9,003 bases of DNA from Methanobacteriota archaeon. Lineage in GTDB: Archaea > Altiarchaeota > Altiarchaeia > IMC4 > QMZM01. Positions 1-5,524 of this stretch are shown piece after piece (position 1 is the stretch's first letter; the number at the start of each line of letters is the position of its first letter). The stretch lies in contig CAIYYO010000118.1 in assembly GCA_903930485.1 (NCBI GenBank), forward strand, positions 1-9,003. The letters are read 5' to 3'. Made by a program: the position numbers and the translations under genes. Under the pieces are notes generated by a model, which had not been told where the DNA came from, made no database searches, and worked only from the letters and a program-made list of their open reading frames with translations.

Positions 1-192
1 CTTCTCGAGGTGAGCGAGCAGGCAAAGATCATACTGATAACGTGCGGCCTAGCCGAGAGTTCCAAAAGGGAGATAGAAAAACTGCGGAAGGTCGGCAAGG
101 TGATCGTCGAGATTCCCGACCGGTCCGGTCCGGGCGAGGATTTCGTGAGCAAGATGGTGAAGGACGTTATCGGTTTCGAGCTAAAGAAATAA
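1..192 (+). CDS. atpF: A-type ATP synthase subunit F, C-terminal part (5' end outside window)
   Basis: This is the last 63 codons of the small central-stalk subunit F, which sits with subunit D in the rotor axis and has been linked to regulation of catalysis in archaeal and V-type enzymes. The reading frame is open to the first base of the window. A GTG at base 10 is in frame but is not taken as the start, because family members are about 100 residues and their N-terminal half would be missing. Seen in the sequence: a hydrophobic strand (KIILITCGLAE), a charged helix, then the strand and loop VIVEIPDRSGP typical of the family's C-terminal half, and a final helix. It lies directly before atpA with an 11-base gap, the usual F-A-B-D order. 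Identification rests on the motif and on synteny. Confidence 0.88.
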   Translation, partial: LLEVSEQAKIILITCGLAESSKREIEKLRKVGKVIVEIPDRSGPGEDFVSKMVKDVIGFELKK

Positions 193-203
193 AAAAAGCT
201 AAA

Positions 204-1943
204 ATGGCAAGAATCATTAGGGTTGCAGGTCCTCTAGTCGAGGCAGACGGGATGAGGGGTAACAGGATGCACGAGCTCGTGCGTGTGGGAGACAAGAATC
301 TGATCGGGGAGATTATCCGTTTAAAGGGCGACGTCGCCTCCATTCAGGTTTATGAGGAGACTTCCGGCCTTAAACCGAACGAGCCTGTTGAAGGAACGGG
401 CAGACCGCTGTCGGTCGAGCTCGGCCCGGGCGTATTGAAGTCGATCTATGACGGGATACAGAGGCCGTTGGACCTGATCCAAAAGCAGGCCGGAGACTAT
501 ATCACGAAAGGTATCATCGTTCCCCCGATAGACAAGGAGAAGAAGTGGGATTTCGTTCCAACCGTCAAGGAAGGAGATAAACTGGAAGAAGGCGACATCG
601 TCGGAGAGATCCAGGAGACCCAGGTCATAAAGAACAAGGTCATGGTGCCTCACGGGATGAAAGGCAGGGTAGAGAACATATACAGCGGCAAATTCAAGGT
701 CACTGACACGGTCTGTGTTATATCGGACGGCGGAAAGAGGCATGAAATTTCCAGCATGCAGGTCTGGCCGGTCAGGGAGCCGCGCCCGATAAAGGAAAAG
801 CTGGAGAGCAGCATACCGCTCATTTCAGGTCAGAGGATATTCGACACGTTCTTCCCATTGGCTAAGGGAGGTACTGCGGCGATTCCCGGACCTTTCGGTT
901 CAGGGAAGACCGTTTCGCAGCACCAGCTCGCCAAGTGGGTCGACGCACAGGTCATTATCTATGTCGGATGCGGTGAAAGAGGTAACGAGATGACGGAAGT
1001 TCTGGAAGAATTCCCTCACCTGTTCGATCCGAAGAACAACCTGCCTTTGATGGAGAGGACGTGCCTTATCGCTAACACCTCGAACATGCCGGTCGCGGCA
1101 AGGGAGGCTTCGGTTTATACCGGGATCACTCTAGCGGAGTATTACCGGGACATGGGATACAACGCAGCGCTGATGGCTGACTCGACTTCCCGGTGGGCGG
1201 AAGCGATGAGGGAGATATCCGGACGTCTGGAAGAGATGCCTGGAGAAGAAGGTTATCCTGCTTATCTCGCTTCGAGGCTTGCTGAATTCTATGAAAGGGC
1301 AGGCCGTGTGACGTGCCTGGGCAAAGACAACCGTGAAGCGTCGGCGTCTATTATCGGCGCGGTATCTCCGCCGGGCGGGGACTTTTCCGAGCCGGTGACG
1401 CAGAACACGCTGCGTGTCACAAGGGTCTTCTGGGCACTTGATGCGAAGCTCGCGGACAGGAGGCACTTCCCGGCCATCAACTGGCTTACGTCGTATACGC
1501 TTTACACAGACGACCTGAAGGACTGGTTCGCGAAGAACGTCGGAGACGACTTTAACACGATGAGAGTCGAGGCGATGACGATCCTGCAGAAGGAGTCGGA
1601 GCTTGAAGAGATCGTCCAGCTTGTCGGACCGGACGCGCTTCCTGCAAGAGAGCGTGTCGTTCTTGACGTTGCGAGGATGCTCCGTGAAGACTTCCTGCAG
1701 CAGAACGCCTTCCACGAGGTCGACACATACTGTTCTCCGAAGAAGCAGTACAAGATGCTTAAGACAATCCTCAAATTCTACGCCCACGCGATGGGTGCCA
1801 TAGACAGGGGCATGGAGCCTGAGGAGATTTCCAAGGTCGCGGTGATAGATGACATAGCCAAGATGAAGTACGTGCCTGAAGACAAGTTCGAGGAAGAATT
1901 CAACAAGATGGCTAAAAAGATGGAGGAAGAGCTTAAAGGTTAA
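204..1943 (+). CDS. atpA: A-type ATP synthase catalytic subunit A
   Basis: This 579-residue catalytic subunit alternates with B in the cytoplasmic A3B3 head and makes or hydrolyses ATP. The start at base 204 (MARIIRVAGPLVEAD) fits the family N-terminus; the same frame is open upstream to base 42, but that part overlaps atpF. Domains in order: N-terminal beta-barrel (about 1-70), the bulge domain specific to A subunits (about 110-190), the nucleotide-binding domain, and a C-terminal helical bundle (about 435-579). The P-loop GPFGSGKT is at residues 229-236, GER with catalytic Glu258 at 257-259, the Walker B region MADSTSRW at 324-331, and SPPGGDFSEP at 388-397. Length is normal for the family (about 580-590). 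One oddity: the alpha/beta signature at 423-432 reads PAINWLTSYT, with Thr432 where Ser is usual. No clear SD precedes the gene, so coupling to atpF translation is likely. Confidence 0.98.
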   Translation: MARIIRVAGPLVEADGMRGNRMHELVRVGDKNLIGEIIRLKGDVASIQVYEETSGLKPNEPVEGTGRPLSVELGPGVLKSIYDGIQRPLDLIQKQAGDYITKGIIVPPIDKEKKWDFVPTVKEGDKLEEGDIVGEIQETQVIKNKVMVPHGMKGRVENIYSGKFKVTDTVCVISDGGKRHEISSMQVWPVREPRPIKEKLESSIPLISGQRIFDTFFPLAKGGTAAIPGPFGSGKTVSQHQLAKWVDAQVIIYVGCGERGNEMTEVLEEFPHLFDPKNNLPLMERTCLIANTSNMPVAAREASVYTGITLAEYYRDMGYNAALMADSTSRWAEAMREISGRLEEMPGEEGYPAYLASRLAEFYERAGRVTCLGKDNREASASIIGAVSPPGGDFSEPVTQNTLRVTRVFWALDAKLADRRHFPAINWLTSYTLYTDDLKDWFAKNVGDDFNTMRVEAMTILQKESELEEIVQLVGPDALPARERVVLDVARMLREDFLQQNAFHEVDTYCSPKKQYKMLKTILKFYAHAMGAIDRGMEPEEISKVAVIDDIAKMKYVPEDKFEEEFNKMAKKMEEELKG

Positions 1944-1945
1944 GC

Positions 1946-1950
1946 GAGGT
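1946..1950 (+). promoter_or_regulatory. Ribosome binding site of atpB
   Basis: GAGGT lies just after the atpA stop codon, 6 bases before the ATG at 1957. The spacing favours this ATG over the in-frame ATG at 1963. Confidence 0.65.
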
Positions 1951-1956
1951 AACAAA

Positions 1957-3345
1957 ATGGTCATGGAGTACAAAAGCATTATAGGGGTCTCAGGGCCGCT
2001 GATGGTCGTAGACAAGGTCAAGAACGTCTGCTATAACGAAGTCGTAGAGATCGAAACGTCCACCGGAGAAAGGAAGACCGGGCAGGTCCTTGACGCGATG
2101 TTGGACAAGGCAGTCGTACAAGTGTTCGAAGGAACCTCGGGCCTTGACACAAAGAACACCAAGGCAAGATTCCTCGGCGAGACCATGCACATCGCCGTGT
2201 CGCAGGACATGCTGGGCAGGATATTCGACGGCGCAGGCAGGCCGAGAGACAAGATGCCCGAGATCGTCCCTGAAGACCGCTTGGACATAAACGGATACCC
2301 GATGAACCCCACGGCAAGGGAATTCCCTAGAGAATTCATCCAAACAGGGATTTCAGCGATAGACTGCATGAACACGCTTGTTCGGGGACAGAAGCTGCCG
2401 ATATTCTCGGGAGCCGGCTTACCGCACAACGAACTCGCAGCCCAGATAGCAAGGCAGGCAAAGGTCCTCGGAAAAGAAGAAGAATTCGCGGTAGTATTCG
2501 CTGCCATGGGGATCACGGCAGGAGAATCCTCGTTCTTCAGGAAAGACTTCGAAAGGACCGGCGCTCTTGAAAGGATAGTCTCCTTCATCAACCTCGCGGA
2601 CGACCCGACCATTGAACGGATAATTACGCCCAGGCTTGCATTGACCACTGCGGAATATCTGGCATTCGAGAAGGGGATGAACGTCTTAGTCATCATGACG
2701 GACTTTACCAACTACTGCGAGGCCCTGCGTGAAATATCATCCGCAAGAGAAGAAGTCCCGGGCAGAAGAGGATACCCAGGATACCTTTACACTGACTTGT
2801 CGATGAGCTACGAACGTGCGGGAAGGATTCGCGGAAAGAAGGGAACAATCACGCAGATACCGATCCTGACCATGCCGGGCGACGACATAACGCACCCGAT
2901 CCCTGACCTGACCGGATACATTACTGAAGGACAGATCGTTCTCTCAAGACAGCTGCACAGGAAAGGCATTTATCCGCCGATAGACGTCCTGCCGTGTCTT
3001 TCGAGACTGATGAACCAGGGTATCGGACCAGGTAAGACCCGTGAAGACCACAAGGACGTTTCTAACCAGCTCTACGCAGCGTATGCCGAAGGACGGGACC
3101 TGAGAGACCTGGTCGCCGTAGTCGGAGAAGAAGCCCTGACGGAAAGAGACCAGAAGTTCCTTGAATTCGCGGAAAGATTCGAATCCGAATTCACGAACCA
3201 GGACCCGGACGAAGACCGTACTATTGAAGAGACATTGAGCATCGGATGGGATCTTTTGTCGGTGCTGCCTGAAAGAGACTTGAAGAGGGTCAGCCCGAAG
3301 TGGATCGAGAAATACCACCCCAAGAACAAGAAGAAGGAACAATAG
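1957..3345 (+). CDS. atpB: A-type ATP synthase regulatory subunit B
   Basis: This 462-residue non-catalytic subunit forms the A3B3 head with A and contributes to the nucleotide sites at A-B interfaces. Length matches the family (about 460). The N-terminus (EYKSIIGVSGPLMVV) starts the beta-barrel. The degenerate P-loop region is SGAGLPHNELAAQIARQA at residues 151-168, which lacks GKT, the hallmark that separates B from A. Also seen are ITAGESSFF (186-194), VIMTDFTNYCEALREIS (245-261) and SYERAGRI (284-291), a conserved Arg-rich loop facing the neighbouring site. RLMNQGIGPGKTREDH is at 350-365. The alpha/beta signature at 340-349 reads PPIDVLPCLS, with Cys347 in place of the usual Ser. The C-terminal tail is Lys-rich. 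The gene follows atpA by 13 bases and its 3' end is 17 bases before atpD. Confidence 0.98.
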   Translation: MVMEYKSIIGVSGPLMVVDKVKNVCYNEVVEIETSTGERKTGQVLDAMLDKAVVQVFEGTSGLDTKNTKARFLGETMHIAVSQDMLGRIFDGAGRPRDKMPEIVPEDRLDINGYPMNPTAREFPREFIQTGISAIDCMNTLVRGQKLPIFSGAGLPHNELAAQIARQAKVLGKEEEFAVVFAAMGITAGESSFFRKDFERTGALERIVSFINLADDPTIERIITPRLALTTAEYLAFEKGMNVLVIMTDFTNYCEALREISSAREEVPGRRGYPGYLYTDLSMSYERAGRIRGKKGTITQIPILTMPGDDITHPIPDLTGYITEGQIVLSRQLHRKGIYPPIDVLPCLSRLMNQGIGPGKTREDHKDVSNQLYAAYAEGRDLRDLVAVVGEEALTERDQKFLEFAERFESEFTNQDPDEDRTIEETLSIGWDLLSVLPERDLKRVSPKWIEKYHPKNKKKEQ

Positions 3346-3362
3346 TTTGACGGATTAGAAAA

Positions 3363-4016
3363 ATGTCTTCCGACATAGTCGAAGGGATCTCTCCCACACG
3401 GATGGAGCTTATCGAGATAAACAAGAAGATAAAGCTGGCAAAGAAAGGCCACAAGCTCCTGAAAGAGAAGAGAGACTCCCTGGTGACGGAATTCTTCGGC
3501 ATAATAGACAAGGCGAAAGGTGCCAGGGCATCGCTCGCGGAGACTATGAATTCCGCGTACCCGGACTTGATAACGGCCGAGGCCCTTTCAGGCACGGTGA
3601 ACGTGGAAAGCTATGCTGCGACTTCGCCGGAGAAGGGCACCCTAAATATTTCCTCAAGGAACATTATGGGCGTCAGGATACCGAAGATTGAGCTGGTAGA
3701 GAACAAGGCCTCGCAGGAAAAGACCTACGGCTCGGCATTCACGTCGTCAAAGCTCGACGACGCGCAGGAAAAGTTCGATAAAGCCTACATGGACATGATC
3801 CGCCTCGCAGAGACAGAGGAGACAATAAGGAGGCTTGGCGAAGAGATAAAGAAGACGAAGAGACGCGTCAACTCCCTGGAATACATAATGATCCCGCGCC
3901 TGACGAACACGAAGAGATACATAACGTCCAGGCTCGAAGAAATGGAAAGGGAAAGCTTCTTCCGGCTCAAGATGGTGAAACGAAAGAAGCAGAAAGAAGC
4001 AGAGCAGTCGATATAA
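3363..4016 (+). CDS. atpD: A-type ATP synthase subunit D (central stalk)
   Basis: This 217-residue protein is the main shaft of the rotor: its long antiparallel coiled coil enters the A3B3 head and turns with the c ring. Family members are about 200-220 residues. The conserved N-terminal helix is at residues 11-41 (PTRMELIEINKKIKLAKKGH, then LLKEKRDSLV). The variable middle (about 65-125) holds the short beta part. The conserved C-terminal helix (about 130-205) contains RRVNSLEYIMIPRL at 167-180, and ESFFRLKMVKRKK follows at 197-209. The tail is basic. ATG 3363 keeps the helix complete; ATG 3405 (Met14) would cut into it. No strong SD is visible, so translational coupling to atpB is plausible. 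The order A-B-D is as in most archaea. Confidence 0.96.
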   Translation: MSSDIVEGISPTRMELIEINKKIKLAKKGHKLLKEKRDSLVTEFFGIIDKAKGARASLAETMNSAYPDLITAEALSGTVNVESYAATSPEKGTLNISSRNIMGVRIPKIELVENKASQEKTYGSAFTSSKLDDAQEKFDKAYMDMIRLAETEETIRRLGEEIKKTKRRVNSLEYIMIPRLTNTKRYITSRLEEMERESFFRLKMVKRKKQKEAEQSI

Positions 4017-4018
4017 AC
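4011..4018 (+). promoter_or_regulatory. Possible internal TATA box for atpK
   Basis: ATATAAAC overlaps the end of atpD. An archaeal start site about 26 bases downstream would fall near 4040, leaving a short leader that contains the strong SD of atpK. This is inferred from position only. The spacer to atpK is AT-rich, so a chance match is possible. Confidence 0.3.
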
Positions 4019-4041
4019 TTAGAAAAACAAATAACTAAAAA

Positions 4042-4049
4042 GGAGGTGA
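4042..4049 (+). promoter_or_regulatory. Very strong ribosome binding site of atpK
   Basis: GGAGGTGA is an essentially full match to the anti-SD end of archaeal 16S rRNA, 9 bases before the ATG at 4059. It is the strongest SD in the window and sets the start of the c subunit at Met1 rather than Met5. Confidence 0.85.
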
Positions 4050-4058
4050 AATAAAAAA

Positions 4059-4283
4059 ATGGTTGACCCAATGGTGGCCATAGGCGCAGCGGTTGCGATA
4101 GGACTCACAGGCCTAGGAGCAGGTTACGGGATAGGAGCTACAGGCTCGGCAAGTATCGGAGCGATTGCAGAAAAACCCGACATGTTCGGAAAAACGATGG
4201 TCTATGTCGCCTTCGCGGAAGCAATAGCCATATACGGCCTGTTAATCGCGTTTATGCTGTTGTTCAGTATCGGAGCTAAATAA
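4059..4283 (+). CDS. atpK: A-type ATP synthase subunit K (c-ring proteolipid)
   Basis: This 74-residue hairpin of two membrane helices forms the rotating ion-carrying ring. Helix 1 spans about residues 5-35 with a Gly-rich stretch (GLGAGYGIGATGSASIG), the polar loop is AEKPDMFGK (37-45), and helix 2 is about 46-72. The ion-binding carboxylate is Glu54 in AFAEAIAIYGL. Aligned by eye with the sodium-binding Ilyobacter c subunit, the ligand positions Gln32, Val63, Ser66 and Thr67 become Ile25, Phe52, Ala55 and Ile56. Only the Glu remains, so proton specificity is predicted (inference). It is a simple two-helix form, not the duplicated four-helix proteolipid of many V-ATPases. The place after atpD, rather than next to atpI at the operon front, is unusual. 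A T-tract follows downstream. Confidence 0.95.
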   Translation: MVDPMVAIGAAVAIGLTGLGAGYGIGATGSASIGAIAEKPDMFGKTMVYVAFAEAIAIYGLLIAFMLLFSIGAK

Positions 4284-4322
4284 ACGTAACGAAACGCTTG
4301 CTCCATGAACCGGACAACAGGA

Positions 4323-4335
4323 TTTTTTTTATTTT
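4323..4335 (+). terminator. T-tract after atpK, possibly also a TATA-like element
   Basis: The run T8-A-T4 follows atpK by 39 bases with no convincing stem-loop upstream, as is usual for archaeal T-tract termination. It may end or thin transcription after the highly expressed c subunit. Its centre (4331) is 27 bases before the ATG at 4358, so the same AT stretch could act as the TATA element of a leaderless transcript of the next gene. Both roles are inferred. Confidence 0.4.
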
Positions 4336-4357
4336 CAAAAAATATTTAAGCAATAAA

Positions 4358-4642
4358 ATGATCCTATCAAGCCATTACGTAATAAAGGACATCCTGCATA
4401 CCTTGAAGAGAAAGGATGCGGAAGAGGTCAGGAAGATCTGCAGCAAATACGCCGGAAGGTACAGGAACGACAAGGAGCTGACGGCCATATGCAGCATGGT
4501 CGCCGACGAGATGGAAGAGATAACCGAAAAAGACATTCTTGATATCGAGTCAAGGCTTGAAGAACTAGCCAGCATACGCAAGCTAGACAACACGGGCGGC
4601 ACCGGTCTATGGTACAGCGACCGCCGCAGATTGAACAGGTGA
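4358..4642 (+). CDS. Small helical protein of unknown function in the ATP synthase operon
   Basis: I do not recognise this 94-residue protein. The start is taken at ATG 4358 (MILSSHYVIKD). The frame is open further upstream to TTG 4298, but those residues would be encoded by the AT-rich T-tract and look non-coding. It is rich in Lys, Glu, Arg and Asp, with predicted amphipathic helices at about 5-35 (ILHTLKRKDAEEVRKICSKY) and 40-75 (TAICSMVADEMEE, DIESRLEELASI), and a Gly/Arg tail ending GLWYSDRRRLNR. There is no signal peptide and no membrane helix. Cys28 and Cys45 are too few for an obvious metal site. Its stop lies inside the SD of the first CBS gene, so the two are probably co-translated and may act together. 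It does not look like AtpH, which is a longer Ala/Glu-rich coiled coil. Function is unknown. Confidence 0.72.
   Translation: MILSSHYVIKDILHTLKRKDAEEVRKICSKYAGRYRNDKELTAICSMVADEMEEITEKDILDIESRLEELASIRKLDNTGGTGLWYSDRRRLNR
4637..4642 (+). promoter_or_regulatory. Ribosome binding site of the first CBS gene, overlapping the upstream stop codon
   Basis: AGGTGA includes the TGA stop (4640-4642) of the 94-residue gene and lies 4 bases before ATG 4647. This arrangement typically gives translational coupling, although the spacing is short. Confidence 0.6.
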
Positions 4643-4646
4643 AAAG

Positions 4647-5066
4647 ATGCCAGTAGTCGAAGATGTAATGACAAAGGGGATTATCTCTATAAAGGAAGGA
4701 GTGACAGTAGACGAGGCGATTCGCATCATGACCGAGAGGCACGTGAGCTCTCTCATCGTGGAGAAGGTTTCGAACGCCGACGTCGACGGGATCATCACAC
4801 GAAAGGACGTGACCAACAAGGTCATCGGCCACGGGAAAGACCCGCGTAACGTGCTTGTGTCCGAAGTCATGACCAAGCCTTTGATGACCGTCACCCGAAA
4901 GATGGATATAATGCAGGTCGCCCGCCTTATGGCAAGGGCCGACGTCCGCAGGTTCCCGGTAAGGGAGGGAGACCAGCTCATCGGCATCGTATCGAACAGC
5001 GACATATTCAGGGCTTATTCCCTTGACAACGTCATCCCTAAAAAAGTTAAAGCTAAAACGAAATAA
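4647..5066 (+). CDS. CBS-domain pair (Bateman) protein, first copy
   Basis: This 139-residue protein consists only of two CBS domains, about residues 3-60 and 71-128, plus a Lys-rich tail (KKVKAKTK). Such pairs form a disc-like module that often binds AMP, ADP, ATP or S-adenosylmethionine and serves as a sensor. Each domain begins with an xVMTK motif (VMTKGI at 7-12, VMTKPL at 74-79) and ends with the ribose-contact pattern [ST]xxD: Thr51-Asp54 in GIITRKD and Ser116-Asp119 in GIVSNSD. Both sites therefore look competent. No catalytic, DNA-binding or membrane domain is attached, so it must act on a partner. Lying between the c-subunit and a-subunit genes, that partner may be the ATP synthase (inference). 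It is paralogous to the next gene, 71 of 130 residues identical in an ungapped hand alignment. Confidence 0.93.
   Translation: MPVVEDVMTKGIISIKEGVTVDEAIRIMTERHVSSLIVEKVSNADVDGIITRKDVTNKVIGHGKDPRNVLVSEVMTKPLMTVTRKMDIMQVARLMARADVRRFPVREGDQLIGIVSNSDIFRAYSLDNVIPKKVKAKTK
4992..5017 (+). repeat. 26-base direct repeat, copy 1 (in first CBS gene)
   Basis: These 26 bases are identical to 5433-5458 at exactly the offset between the two CBS gene starts (441 bases). The repeat encodes the ligand-binding end of CBS domain 2 (SNSDIFRAY). Identity at third codon positions too suggests a fairly recent duplication or gene conversion. Confidence 0.9.
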
Positions 5067-5075
5067 ATATAAATC

Positions 5076-5081
5076 AGGTGA
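5076..5081 (+). promoter_or_regulatory. Ribosome binding site of the second CBS gene
   Basis: AGGTGA, 6 bases before ATG 5088, is the same SD sequence as in front of the first CBS gene and has better spacing. Confidence 0.7.
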
Positions 5082-5087
5082 GTAAAA

Positions 5088-5504
5088 ATGCCAACAGTTC
5101 AGGAAGTCATGACCAAAGGCGTGATAACGATTAGTGAAGATGCCCCGGTCGAGGAAGCGATGAAGACGATGGTCGAGAGGCACGTGAGTTCCATAATAGT
5201 CCAGAAGAACTCGGATAACGATGTCTACGGGATAGTCACGAGGAAGGACATAATATCAAGAGTCTTCTCAAGGGGAGACGACGTCAAGAAGCTGAAAGTC
5301 GGCGACGTGATGACGAAGCCCGTTATGACAATAACACCCCAGATGGACGCAGTCGCGGCCGCAAAGCTCATGGACAAGACCAACGTGCGCAGGTTCCCGG
5401 TAGTCCAGGACGACAAGCTCTTGGGGATAATCTCGAACAGCGACATATTCAGGGCTTACACAATCGACAACATAATGGCCAAAGAAGATAAACATAAAAA
5501 ATAG
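5088..5504 (+). CDS. CBS-domain pair (Bateman) protein, second copy
   Basis: This 138-residue two-CBS-domain protein is the tandem paralogue of the preceding gene, collinear without gaps over about 130 residues. Domain 1 is about 3-60 and domain 2 about 71-128, with a Lys-rich tail (KEDKHKK). The ribose-contact residues Thr51 and Asp54 (GIVTRKD) and Ser116 and Asp119 (GIISNSD) are at the same positions as in the first copy. Differences cluster in the linker at about 55-70 and in the helix at 84-99, which could alter partner choice or ligand affinity. The two could form a heteromeric disc (inference). The gene ends 20 bases before atpI and shares the transcription direction of the synthase genes, which supports a role with the membrane sector or its regulation. 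The nucleotide ligand cannot be read from the sequence. Confidence 0.93.
   Translation: MPTVQEVMTKGVITISEDAPVEEAMKTMVERHVSSIIVQKNSDNDVYGIVTRKDIISRVFSRGDDVKKLKVGDVMTKPVMTITPQMDAVAAAKLMDKTNVRRFPVVQDDKLLGIISNSDIFRAYTIDNIMAKEDKHKK
5433..5458 (+). repeat. 26-base direct repeat, copy 2 (in second CBS gene)
   Basis: This is the identical partner of 4992-5017, in the same codon phase and at the same place in the paralogous gene. Confidence 0.9.
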
Positions 5505-5510
5505 ACACCA

Positions 5511-5514
5511 AGGT
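5511..5514 (+). promoter_or_regulatory. Ribosome binding site of atpI
   Basis: AGGT (within AAGGTAAG) lies 10 bases before ATG 5525. It is a modest SD that supports this start over Met7 at 5543. Confidence 0.5.
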
Positions 5515-5524
5515 AAGATAAAAA

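Noticed and set aside
10..192. Complete small gene starting at GTG 10
   Set aside because: The frame is open to the window edge and the sequence matches only the C-terminal half of AtpF.
42..203. N-terminal extension of atpA
   Set aside because: It overlaps atpF in another frame and is Arg-rich with no family similarity; MARIIRVAGPL at 204 is the conserved start.
1131..2021. Long - strand open frame opposite atpA
   Set aside because: It is antisense to a certain gene, has no recognisable domain, and is explained by the GC-rich codon bias of atpA.
2031..2711. - strand open frame opposite atpB
   Set aside because: It is Ser-rich shadow coding without motifs, while atpB on the + strand is certain.
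4338..4350. AAAAATATTTAAG as a TATA box for the orphan gene
   Set aside because: A start about 27 bases downstream would fall inside the gene, after ATG 4358.
4298..4357. TTG-started extension of the 94-residue protein
   Set aside because: It would be encoded by the T-tract and AT-rich spacer, with no SD before it.
5061..5075. AAATAAATATAAATC as a promoter for the second CBS gene
   Set aside because: The predicted start would fall inside the coding region; the two genes look co-transcribed.
4428..5183. 251-codon - strand open frame opposite the orphan and CBS genes
   Set aside because: It spans three well-supported + strand genes, with His/Cys/Arg-rich low-quality composition typical of a shadow frame.
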